Source: Streptomyces sp. NBC_01381
Lineage (GTDB): Bacteria > Actinomycetota > Actinomycetes > Streptomycetales > Streptomycetaceae
Assembly: GCF_026340305.1 (NCBI RefSeq)
Contig: NZ_JAPEPI010000001.1
Span: 1,240,001-1,304,000, forward strand
Direction: 5' to 3'
Length of the DNA: 64,000 nt
Position 1 is the stretch's first letter. Every line of letters starts with the position of its first letter. The notes beneath the pieces are model-generated. The model worked only from the letters and a program-made list of their open reading frames with translations, made no database searches and was not told the DNA's origin. The position numbers and the translations under genes were made by a program. Of the stretch, positions 9,268-16,378 are shown in pieces.

Positions 9268-10680
9268 TCACGCCACCCGGCGCCGCTGCGGGCCGCCGTG
9301 CCGGGCCGCCGCGAGGAGGCCCCGCACGGTCGACAGCCAGCCGATGGCGACGATCGCGGCGGCCACCGAGAGGCCGAGCGACCCGTTCAGCGGCAGCGCC
9401 ATGCCGATGCCGCCGCCGATCACCCAGGCCACCTGAAGCGTCGTCTCCGAGCGGGCGAAGGCGGAGGTCCGCACCTCTTCCGGGACGTCCCGCTGGATCA
9501 GCGCGTCCAGGGACAGCTTCGACATGGCCTGCGCGAAGCCCGCGACGGCGCCCAGGCAGGCGACGCCGACCGCCGAGAAGAACAGCGCGGCGGTGATCGC
9601 GACGGCGAGGACGAAGGCGACGACGGTCACGATGATGATCTCCGGCGCCCGCGACTTCAGCCCGGCACCGACGGCTGTGCCGAGCGCGTTCCCCACGCCG
9701 GCCGCGATCCCCACTATCCCCAGGGACACCGCCGCGCTCTGCCCGGCGAGCGGCTCCTCGCGCAGAAGGAAGGCGAGGAAGAAGATCAGAAACCCGGAGA
9801 GACAGCGCAGTGAGGCGTTGACGGCGAGGGCGTGGGTGACGGCGGGTCCGACGGTACGCAGCCCCAGTTTCCGCTTCTTGCTGGTGTCCGCCGCGGCTTC
9901 GGCCCGCGCGTGCAGATGCAGATGTTCCTCGTCGGCGGCGAGCAGCGCCTTGCTCTCGCCCTTCGCGGAGTCGACCTTGGGCGGCAGCGAGAGGGACAGG
10001 AACATCCCGACGACGAAGATCACAAAGGCGCCGTAGAGCGGCCAGCGCGGCCCGAGCGCCTGCAGCCCCGCCCCGATGGGCGCGGCGATACCGGTGGCGA
10101 GCAGCCCACCCAGGGTGACTCTGGAGTTGGCCTTGACCAGCGAGAACCCGGCGGGCAGGAGTCTGGGCACGACAGCGCTGCGGACGACCCCGTAGGCCTT
10201 GGAGGCGACGAGCACCCCGAGTGCGGCGGGATAGAGCTGGATGCTCCCCGTGATCACCGCTTCCGACAGGAGCAGGGCGAGCAGCGCACGGGCCAGCATC
10301 GCGGCGGCCATCGCGTAGCGGCGGCCGTGCGGGAGGCGGTCCAGAAGCGGGCCGATGACGGGGGCCAGGAGGGTGAAGGGCGCCATGGTGATGGCGAGAT
10401 AGAGGGCGACACGGCCGCGGGCCTCGTCCGTCGGCACGGAGAAGAACACGGTCGACGCGAGCGCGACGGTGATCATGACGTCGCCCGCGCCGTTCACGGC
10501 GTGCAGCTCGATGAGCTTGCCGAGCCCGGACTCGCCCGCGCCGTGCGCGTGCGTGGCCTTCCTGATGCCGCGGGCGGTACCGGTGAAGGGCAGATGCAGG
10601 GCACGCCCGACGGAACGGACGGCCCTGCTCAGCGCCGAGCCCGCTCCGCTGTTTCCCTGAGAGGACCTTGCGGCGGCCAC
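9268..10680 (-). CDS. MFS transporter
   Basis: 470 aa, twelve-helix major facilitator. A cytoplasmic N-terminus of about 55 residues precedes the first helix. The loop after helix 2-3 contains DRLPHGRRYAM, the MFS motif A equivalent. A His/Glu-rich central loop (EEHLHLHARAEA) links the halves. The GTG at 10680 is the only sensible start, but its ribosome site is poor. The substrate is not readable. It is followed on the same strand by the DUF2771-mqnB-mqnD genes after a 77-base gap. Confidence 0.88.
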   Translation of the reverse strand: MAAARSSQGNSGAGSALSRAVRSVGRALHLPFTGTARGIRKATHAHGAGESGLGKLIELHAVNGAGDVMITVALASTVFFSVPTDEARGRVALYLAITMAPFTLLAPVIGPLLDRLPHGRRYAMAAAMLARALLALLLSEAVITGSIQLYPAALGVLVASKAYGVVRSAVVPRLLPAGFSLVKANSRVTLGGLLATGIAAPIGAGLQALGPRWPLYGAFVIFVVGMFLSLSLPPKVDSAKGESKALLAADEEHLHLHARAEAAADTSKKRKLGLRTVGPAVTHALAVNASLRCLSGFLIFFLAFLLREEPLAGQSAAVSLGIVGIAAGVGNALGTAVGAGLKSRAPEIIIVTVVAFVLAVAITAALFFSAVGVACLGAVAGFAQAMSKLSLDALIQRDVPEEVRTSAFARSETTLQVAWVIGGGIGMALPLNGSLGLSVAAAIVAIGWLSTVRGLLAAARHGGPQRRRVA

Positions 10681-11038
10681 CTCGTCATAGTGCCCTCTAT
10701 CGGGCCGCGCTAGTGCGCATCGACAGCCGGGTACGCGGGGTAATCAGGTGGGTGGGCGGGAAAATCCCCCGCGAAGCGGCGGGCGCGGGCGGCCCCCGCC
10801 ACGGGGGCCGGGCACGCCGGTGTAGGCCCAGGGGCCAGGAGAAGGTAGCGTGCGTAGCGCGCCTGCGGCGGTAGTTCTTGGCCGCGCGCCTCTCGCTCAT
10901 CCCGCAGAATGGATGACGTAGGGGTGCGCCCGAGGACGTTCGGGCGCGGACGTCGACGCGGCCCTTTGGTCCGCTCCGTCCGCACTCCCGCGTATGGGTG
11001 GCGCACTCGTGAGACGGCGTAGGAGAGAAGCGATACCT
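10681..11038. other. Intergenic region between divergent genes
   Basis: 358 bases between the MFS gene (minus) and the DUF3027 gene (plus). It holds the degenerate G-rich element at 10747-10780 and a GC-rich stem region (CCCCCGCC...GGGGG) up to about 10810. Two promoters must lie here, but I could not pick convincing -10/-35 pairs. Confidence 0.6.
10747..10780 (+). repeat. G-quadruplex/hairpin element, degenerate copy 2
   Basis: GGTGGGTGGGCGGG (10747-10760) is the family G-rich core with its first tract shortened to GG, followed by the small hairpin CCGC-GAA-GCGG (10769-10779). It is preceded by GTAATCA where other copies have GCAATCG. Confidence 0.7.
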
Positions 11039-11977
11039 GTGAGCGCAGCGACAACGCGAAGCCGTACCCCGCGTACCCCGCGTACTCCCGACCGCCTGTG
11101 CGCCGAGGCGGTGGGAATGGCCCGTGAGGCGGCCGAGGAGGCCGCCGCACCGGGTGTCGTCGGTGAGCACGTCGATGTCGTGGTCGAGGGCGACCGCGTG
11201 GTCACGCACCTGTTCGAATGCAAGGAGTTCGGCTACCGGGGCTGGCGCTGGGCGGTGACGGTGGCGCGCGCCTCGCGGGCCAAGTTCGTCACGCTCGACG
11301 AGACGGTGCTTCTTCCGGGCCCCGACGCCTTGCTGGCCCCCGAGTGGGTGCCGTGGAGCGAGCGTCTGCGCCCCGGCGACATGGGCCCGGGCGACCTCCT
11401 CCCGACGGACGCCGAGGACCTCCGCCTGGAGCCCGGCTTCTCCGGCGAGGAGGAGCCGCCGCCGAATTCCGCGGTCTCCGAGGAGATGGCGGAGCTGGTC
11501 GAGGCGGAGGACGCCGAGGTGACGTCGGGGCCGCCGGCCGAGCTCCCGATGGCCCCCGCGCGCGGCTCCATCGCCGCGATCGCCGACGAGCTCGGCATGC
11601 GCAGGGCCCGTGTCCTTTCCCGGTACGGCCTGCATGCCGCGGCCGATCGCTGGGAGGAGACGCACGGCGCGAAGACCGCGATGGCGCAGGCGGCGCCTGC
11701 GACCTGTGTCAGCTGCGGCTTCCTCGCCCCGATCGGCGGGTCGCTCGGCCAGGCGTTCGGGGTGTGCGCGAACGAGTTCGGTCCTGCGGACGGCCAGGTG
11801 GTGTCTCTCGCGTACGGCTGCGGTGGGCACTCGGAGGCCGCCGTCATGCCGCGGCCCTCGCGCCCCGCGGAACCGGTCCTCGACGAGACCCGCGTCGACG
11901 TCCTCCCCCTGCGTCCGTCCCCCGACTCGGGCTCGGTCCTGCCGGAGGGCCCGAGCGAGGACCTCGGCCACTCCTGA
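11039..11977 (+). CDS. DUF3027-family protein
   Basis: 312 aa from the GTG at 11039 (AGGAG upstream). The N-terminal half contains HVDVVVEGDRVVTHLFECK and YRGWRWAVTVARA, then VPWSERLRPGDMGPGDLLP, the conserved core I associate with actinobacterial DUF3027. The C-terminal half has a Cys pattern (ATCVSCGFLAPIGG, then GVCANEFGP and YGCGGHSEA) that could bind zinc. A short middle segment (SIAAIADELGMRRARVLSRYG) resembles a helix-turn-helix. Function unknown. The five-copy G-rich cluster follows. Confidence 0.85.
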   Translation: MSAATTRSRTPRTPRTPDRLCAEAVGMAREAAEEAAAPGVVGEHVDVVVEGDRVVTHLFECKEFGYRGWRWAVTVARASRAKFVTLDETVLLPGPDALLAPEWVPWSERLRPGDMGPGDLLPTDAEDLRLEPGFSGEEEPPPNSAVSEEMAELVEAEDAEVTSGPPAELPMAPARGSIAAIADELGMRRARVLSRYGLHAAADRWEETHGAKTAMAQAAPATCVSCGFLAPIGGSLGQAFGVCANEFGPADGQVVSLAYGCGGHSEAAVMPRPSRPAEPVLDETRVDVLPLRPSPDSGSVLPEGPSEDLGHS

Positions 11978-12024
11978 GCTCCCGCTGGGGGCAGCCGACT
12001 CCTGGGCGGGCCCGCGGTCCCTTC

Positions 12025-12060
12025 GCGCTCCGCGCGGATTCTTTCCCGCCCACCCACCCG
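12025..12060 (-). repeat. G-quadruplex/hairpin element, copy 3
   Basis: Inverted copy: CCCGCCCACCCACCC at 12046-12060 is the complement of the G-rich core; the companion hairpin is CGCGC-TCC-GCGCG (12025-12037). Confidence 0.8.
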
Positions 12061-12137
12061 ATTGCCCTGCGGTTCGCCCTCGGCCCGGGGCTCCGTGTGG
12101 CTGTGGGTTTTTGTCTGCGGCGAGTCGGGGTTCCTTC

Positions 12138-12174
12138 CCGCGCTCCGCGCGGATCTTTTCCCGCCCACCCACCC
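12138..12174 (-). repeat. G-quadruplex/hairpin element, copy 4
   Basis: Inverted copy: hairpin CCGCGC-TCC-GCGCGG (12138-12152), then CCCGCCCACCCACCC at 12160-12174. It faces copy 5, leaving only about 20 bases between the two C/G-rich blocks. Confidence 0.85.
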
Positions 12175-12194
12175 GATCACCCCGCAGGGCAATC

Positions 12195-12231
12195 GGGTGG
12201 GTGGGCGGGAAGAACCCGCGCGGAGCGCGGG
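12195..12231 (+). repeat. G-quadruplex/hairpin element, copy 5
   Basis: GGGTGGGTGGGCGGG at 12195-12209, preceded by GGGCAATC, then the hairpin CCCGCGC-GGA-GCGCGGG at 12215-12231. Confidence 0.85.
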
Positions 12232-12289
12232 AGGTCACGGGCGGCTCGCAGCCGAGAGACGTACCGCGGTCCGTGGCTGCCGGGTGATC

Positions 12290-12327
12290 GGGTGGGCTGG
12301 GTGGGGAAATCCCGCGCGGAGCGCGGG
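12290..12327 (+). repeat. G-quadruplex/hairpin element, copy 6
   Basis: A variant core, GGGTGGGCTGGGTGGGG (12290-12306), keeps four G tracts although its loops differ. The hairpin CCCGCGCGGAGCGCGGG (12311-12327) is identical to that of copy 5. Confidence 0.82.
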
Positions 12328-12394
12328 AATGTCCGCTGTCGGCCGCACTCCCGACCGCCGGAACCGCCCCGTCCCTGTCGACTGCGGAGTAATC

Positions 12395-12431
12395 GGGTGG
12401 GTGGGCGGGACAAGCCCGCGCGGAGCGCGGG
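12395..12431 (+). repeat. G-quadruplex/hairpin element, copy 7
   Basis: GGGTGGGTGGGCGGG at 12395-12409 after TAATC, with the same hairpin CCCGCGCGGAGCGCGGG at 12415-12431. It lies about 125 bp upstream of the sacsin-like gene. Confidence 0.85.
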
Positions 12432-12554
12432 AAAGTCACCCACCGGCCGACAGCCGAAGGACCGGCCCACCCCGCCGGAGGCAGCCGCACTGCCCGAGGC
12501 CCCCCGGCCACGCGATACCGTTCGCCCCGCGAACCAAGCGAGGGAGACGACACC

Positions 12555-15500
12555 GTGAGCAAGACCGTGCGGCCGGCGGCCGAGGGGACTGACCCGTTCG
12601 GCACGGCTCGGCTCCGACGGGGAGTCCTCGATTCCTGGGCGGCAAGCCCGGCGAGGTTCCGCGAGGACGCCAACGCCGAGGAGGACCTCGCCCTCGGCGG
12701 CTACCGTGACCGCCTCGTCGTCGAGCTGGCGCAGAACGCCGCCGACGCCGCGGCCCGCGCCGGGGCACGGGGCCGCCTCGCCCTCACCCTCCGGGACGGA
12801 GTCCTCGCCGCCGCCAACAACGGCGCCCCCCTCGACGCCGCCGGCGTCGAGTCCCTCTCCACCCTCCGCGCCTCCGCCAAGCGGGAGGGGCACGAGGAGA
12901 CCGCCGTCGGGCGGTTCGGCGTCGGCTTCGCCGCCGTGCTCGCCGTCTCCGACGAGCCCGCCGTCGTCGGGCGTACCGGCGGAGTCCGCTGGTCCCTCGG
13001 CGAGGCACGCGAACTCGCCGCCGAAACCGCCCGGTTCAGCCCCGGCCTCGGCGACGAGATCCGGCGCCGTGACGGGCATGTGCCGCTGCTGCGGCTGCCG
13101 CTCGCCGCCGAAGGCACCGCCCCGGACGGGTACGACACCGTCGTCATCCTGCCGCTGCGCGACGCCGCCGCCGAGGATCTCGTCACCCGGCTCCTTGAGG
13201 GGATCGACGATGCGCTGCTCCTCGCCCTCCCCGGACTTGAAGAAGTCGTCGTGCAGGTCGCGGACGCCGAGCCGCGCGTCCTTCGCCGCACCGCCGGGGA
13301 CGGATTCGTCGACGTATCCGACAGCCGTGAGGACCCGGAAGGCCGTACGACCCGCTGGCGTACCGTCAGCCGACAAGGCCCCCTGGAGCAGGAGCTGCTC
13401 GCCGGCCGCCCCGTCGAGGAGCGGCTGCGGCCCCACTGGTCCGTGACCTGGGCCGTTCCCACCGACCACGACGGCGCCCCGCGGCCGCCCCGCGGCGCCC
13501 CCGTGCTGCACGCGCCGACGCCGAGCGACGAGCCGCTCGGCGTGCCCGCGCTGCTCATCGCCTCGTTCCCGCTCGACACGACCCGGCGGCATGCCGCGCC
13601 GGGTCCGCTGACCGACTTCCTCGTGCAGCGGGCGGCCGACGCATACGCCGAACTCCTCGCCGGCTGGCGGCCCGTGGGGGAGGGGATCATCGGTCTCGTC
13701 CCCGGGCCGCTCGGCAAGAGCGAACTCGACGGTGCGCTGCGCCAGGCCATCCTCGACCGGCTGCCCCGCACCGCCTTCCTGCCGCCCGCCGTCGAGCCCG
13801 CCGCCCCGAAGGACGACGCGTCGGACGTCCCCGACTGGGAGGTTCCCGTCGCGCTGCGGCCCCGTGACGCGGAGGTCGTGGAGGGCGCGGGCGCCGAGAC
13901 CGTACGCGTCCTCGCCGACGTTCTTCCCAGCCTGCTGCCCGCCGGGCTCGAGCGCCGCGCCGAGCTGCGCACCCTCGGCGTCGCCCGGGTCCCGCTGACC
14001 GAGGCGATCGACCGCCTTGCCGGTCTGGAGAAGGACCCTGACTGGTGGCGGCAGTTGTACGACGCCCTCGCCGGTGTCGATCCGGACCGGCTGACGGGCC
14101 TGCCTGTCCCGCTCGCCGACGGGCGTACGACGATCGGGCCCCGTCAGGTCCTGCTGCCCCTCACGGGCGCGGACAGCGAGGACGGCGACCCCGCGGCCCT
14201 CGCCCGGCTCGGCCTGAAGGTCGCGCACCCCGACGCCGTCCACCCCCTCCTGGAGAAGCTCGGCGCACTGCCCGCCACGCCCCGCGCCGTCCTGACGACC
14301 CCGCAGGTCCGTGCCGCCGTCGCGGCCTCCCTCGACGACGACACCTGGGACGAGGACGCCCTCGATGCCGAGGAGCTGGCGGATCTTGTCCTCGGACTCG
14401 TCCGTGGGGCGAACCTCGCGCCCGGCGACGAGCCCTGGCTCGGCGCGCTCGCGCTGCCCGACGAGGACGGCGAACCGGCACCCGCCGGTGAACTCGTGCT
14501 GCCCGGCAGCCCGTTCGCCGAGGTCATGCGCGAGGACGAACTCGCCATGGTGGACGCCGATCTCGCCGACCGCTGGGGCGAGCAGCCGCTGGCCGCGTGC
14601 GGCGTCCTGGCGACCTTCGCCCTGGTCCGCGCCACGGATGTCGTACTCGACCCCGACGAACTGGAGCCGCGCGAAGGGGACTTCGCCGAGCCCGACGACG
14701 CGGGGCTGCTCGACGCGGTCGACGTGTGGTGCGAGGACGTGCTCGACCGGCTTCCGGACACGCCCGTACCGCCGGTCGCGACCGAGATCGTCGCCGTACG
14801 GGATCTCGATCTGGTCGACGAGGACCGCTGGCCGCAGGCGCTGGCCCTGCTCTCGCGCCCGCCGCTGCGGGACGCGCTGACGCAGCCGCTGCGGATCCTG
14901 CTCCCGGACGGCACGACGGAGACCGTCCGGTCGTACACGGCGTGGTGGCTGCGCGGTAACCCGGTCCTCGGCGGCCGTCGTCCCGCGGGTCTGCGGGCCT
15001 CGGGCGGCGACCCGCTGCTCGAAGGTCTCTACGACGCCGCCGACGCCTCCGGTTTCGACGACGAGCAGGTCCTTCGCGCCCTCGGCGTACGCACGTCCGT
15101 CGCCGCCCTCCTGGAGGAGCCGGGCGGCGCCGCCGAGCTGCTCGACCGGCTCGCGGACCCGGAGCGGACCGTTTCGGCGGCCCAACTGCACGCCCTGTAC
15201 GGCGCCTTGGCCGACCTGGACCCGGAGCAGGTCACGCTGCCGGACGAGGTGCGGGCCGTGGTGGACGGCGAGGTCGTCGTGGTGGACGTGACGGACGCGG
15301 TGGTCGCGGACGCCCCCGACCTGCTGCCGGTGGCCGACGGCGTGGCACTGCTGCCGGTGCAGCCCCGCAAGGCGGCGGACCTGGCCGAGCTGTTCCAGGT
15401 GCGCAGGCTGAGCGAGACGGCGGCGGTGGAGCCGGCCGGGGAGGGCGCGGAGCACCCGGTGCCGGATTCGGTACGGATCCTGCTCGGTCCCGCGACCCCG

Positions 15501-15716
15501 GAGACGTACATCGAGCACGACGAGCTGATCGCGGGCGGCGTGGAGCTGGACTGGCGCCGGATGCCGGACGGCACGATCCACGCGGCGACGCTGGAGGGCG
15601 TGGCCGCGGGGCTCGCCTGGGCGGCGGGGCAGTGGCCGCGGCGTTTCGAGGTGGCGGCGCTGCTTGAGGATCCGTCCCGGACGGAGGAGCTGGAGCGGGA
15701 CCGCTGGTTCGACTGA
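12555..15716 (+). CDS. Sacsin-like GHKL ATPase, large chaperone-like protein
   Basis: 1053 aa from a GTG at 12555. The first 250 residues carry an Hsp90/sacsin-type ATP site: N-box VVELAQNAADAAARAG, then GVESLSTLRASAK, and a G-rich lid motif GRFGVGFAAVLAVSDEP. The remaining 800 residues are Asp/Glu/Pro-rich alpha/beta sequence without a recognised domain. Streptomyces typically annotate this gene as a sacsin N-terminal ATP-binding-like or Hsp90-like protein. It probably acts as a cytosolic ATP-dependent chaperone or scaffold; partners are unknown. It appears monocistronic, behind the G-rich element cluster. Confidence 0.88.
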   Translation: MSKTVRPAAEGTDPFGTARLRRGVLDSWAASPARFREDANAEEDLALGGYRDRLVVELAQNAADAAARAGARGRLALTLRDGVLAAANNGAPLDAAGVESLSTLRASAKREGHEETAVGRFGVGFAAVLAVSDEPAVVGRTGGVRWSLGEARELAAETARFSPGLGDEIRRRDGHVPLLRLPLAAEGTAPDGYDTVVILPLRDAAAEDLVTRLLEGIDDALLLALPGLEEVVVQVADAEPRVLRRTAGDGFVDVSDSREDPEGRTTRWRTVSRQGPLEQELLAGRPVEERLRPHWSVTWAVPTDHDGAPRPPRGAPVLHAPTPSDEPLGVPALLIASFPLDTTRRHAAPGPLTDFLVQRAADAYAELLAGWRPVGEGIIGLVPGPLGKSELDGALRQAILDRLPRTAFLPPAVEPAAPKDDASDVPDWEVPVALRPRDAEVVEGAGAETVRVLADVLPSLLPAGLERRAELRTLGVARVPLTEAIDRLAGLEKDPDWWRQLYDALAGVDPDRLTGLPVPLADGRTTIGPRQVLLPLTGADSEDGDPAALARLGLKVAHPDAVHPLLEKLGALPATPRAVLTTPQVRAAVAASLDDDTWDEDALDAEELADLVLGLVRGANLAPGDEPWLGALALPDEDGEPAPAGELVLPGSPFAEVMREDELAMVDADLADRWGEQPLAACGVLATFALVRATDVVLDPDELEPREGDFAEPDDAGLLDAVDVWCEDVLDRLPDTPVPPVATEIVAVRDLDLVDEDRWPQALALLSRPPLRDALTQPLRILLPDGTTETVRSYTAWWLRGNPVLGGRRPAGLRASGGDPLLEGLYDAADASGFDDEQVLRALGVRTSVAALLEEPGGAAELLDRLADPERTVSAAQLHALYGALADLDPEQVTLPDEVRAVVDGEVVVVDVTDAVVADAPDLLPVADGVALLPVQPRKAADLAELFQVRRLSETAAVEPAGEGAEHPVPDSVRILLGPATPETYIEHDELIAGGVELDWRRMPDGTIHAATLEGVAAGLAWAAGQWPRRFEVAALLEDPSRTEELERDRWFD

Positions 15717-15782
15717 GGGGCCGCGCGGCTGCCGCGAACCCCCAGGCTCGACTTCAGATTACGTTCTGAGTGTTGTTGGGGG

Positions 15783-16253
15783 ATGAGCCTCAGCCAGAGT
15801 GAAGCCGTGACGTTCTCGGACCTCTCCCGCAATCCGAAGGCTGTTGCCGAGCGGGCGGCACGGCTGGGCAGGCTGCGCATCACCCACCGGGACGCGCGGG
15901 ACTTCTACCTGACCGATGCCGACCGTGAGGACCAGCGCGACCAGTCCCTGACCTCGGCCTCCCGGGTGTTCGTCGCCCTGATGCGCGACGACGCGAGCCT
16001 CCGAGCGCTGCTCGTCGCCATACCGGAAGTCTTCCCTTGGGCGCGGCATCTCGCGGACCGGGAGGTCCGGGAATTCACGGTCGAGCTGGTCGAAGCGTTG
16101 TCGGACGCGGCCGAACTGGACCTCGACCGCAACGCCGCCGAGGTCATCGCGGGCTGGCGCGCCACGGCCCGCATCAAGGCCGACCCCGCCGAGTACCGCG
16201 AGGCCAAGGAGCCCACTGAGGGTGACTTCGGGCCTGTGCAGATCACCGGATGA
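15783..16253 (+). CDS. Phd/YefM-like antitoxin, apparently orphan
   Basis: 156 aa. The opening (EAVTFSDLSRNPKAVAERAARLGRLRITHRDARDFYLTD) has the prevent-host-death layout: a short strand, a helix containing NPKAVAERA and a strand pair. A helical C-terminal region of about 90 residues (VFVALMRDDASLRALLVAIP and WARHLADREVREFTVELVEA) should contact a toxin. An ATG overlaps its stop (ATGA) but leads only into a 42-codon frame, so the toxin is missing or truncated. Confidence 0.8.
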   Translation: MSLSQSEAVTFSDLSRNPKAVAERAARLGRLRITHRDARDFYLTDADREDQRDQSLTSASRVFVALMRDDASLRALLVAIPEVFPWARHLADREVREFTVELVEALSDAAELDLDRNAAEVIAGWRATARIKADPAEYREAKEPTEGDFGPVQITG

Positions 16254-16378
16254 CGCCGAAGCGTGGCCAGGCACCAGTCGCCGCGACACCCCAAGGACAC
16301 CGACTGCCGTTGACCGCAGTACCGTCACGCCGGAAAGCGGCGGCCGACCCACCGGTAGACGACCTCGATGATCAGTGA
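16250..16378 (+). pseudogene. Truncated toxin remnant downstream of antitoxin
   Basis: 42 codons overlapping the antitoxin stop by four bases and opening MTPKRGQAPVAATP. I recall full-length RelE-like toxins of Streptomyces that follow this antitoxin type and also begin TPKRG; they run past 100 residues. Here the frame stops at 16378 inside the 3' end of the P-type ATPase gene on the other strand. It is probably a relic, but the match rests on six residues and memory, so it may be chance. Confidence 0.35.

Larger units (their letters stand above)
11978..12554. other. Gap packed with G-quadruplex/hairpin elements
   Basis: 577 bases without a gene between DUF3027 and the sacsin-like ATPase. 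It holds five copies of the G-rich/hairpin element, two inverted then three direct, annotated separately. The remainder contains no other clear signal apart from GGGAGACG just upstream of the 12555 start. Confidence 0.85.

Noticed and set aside
12177..15581. A very long open frame (over 1100 codons) antisense to the sacsin-like ATPase gene
   Set aside because: In high-GC DNA the antisense frame is open by codon bias. The plus strand protein has clear GHKL motifs; the antisense one is Gly/Arg/Asp-rich without any motif and runs across the G-rich repeats.
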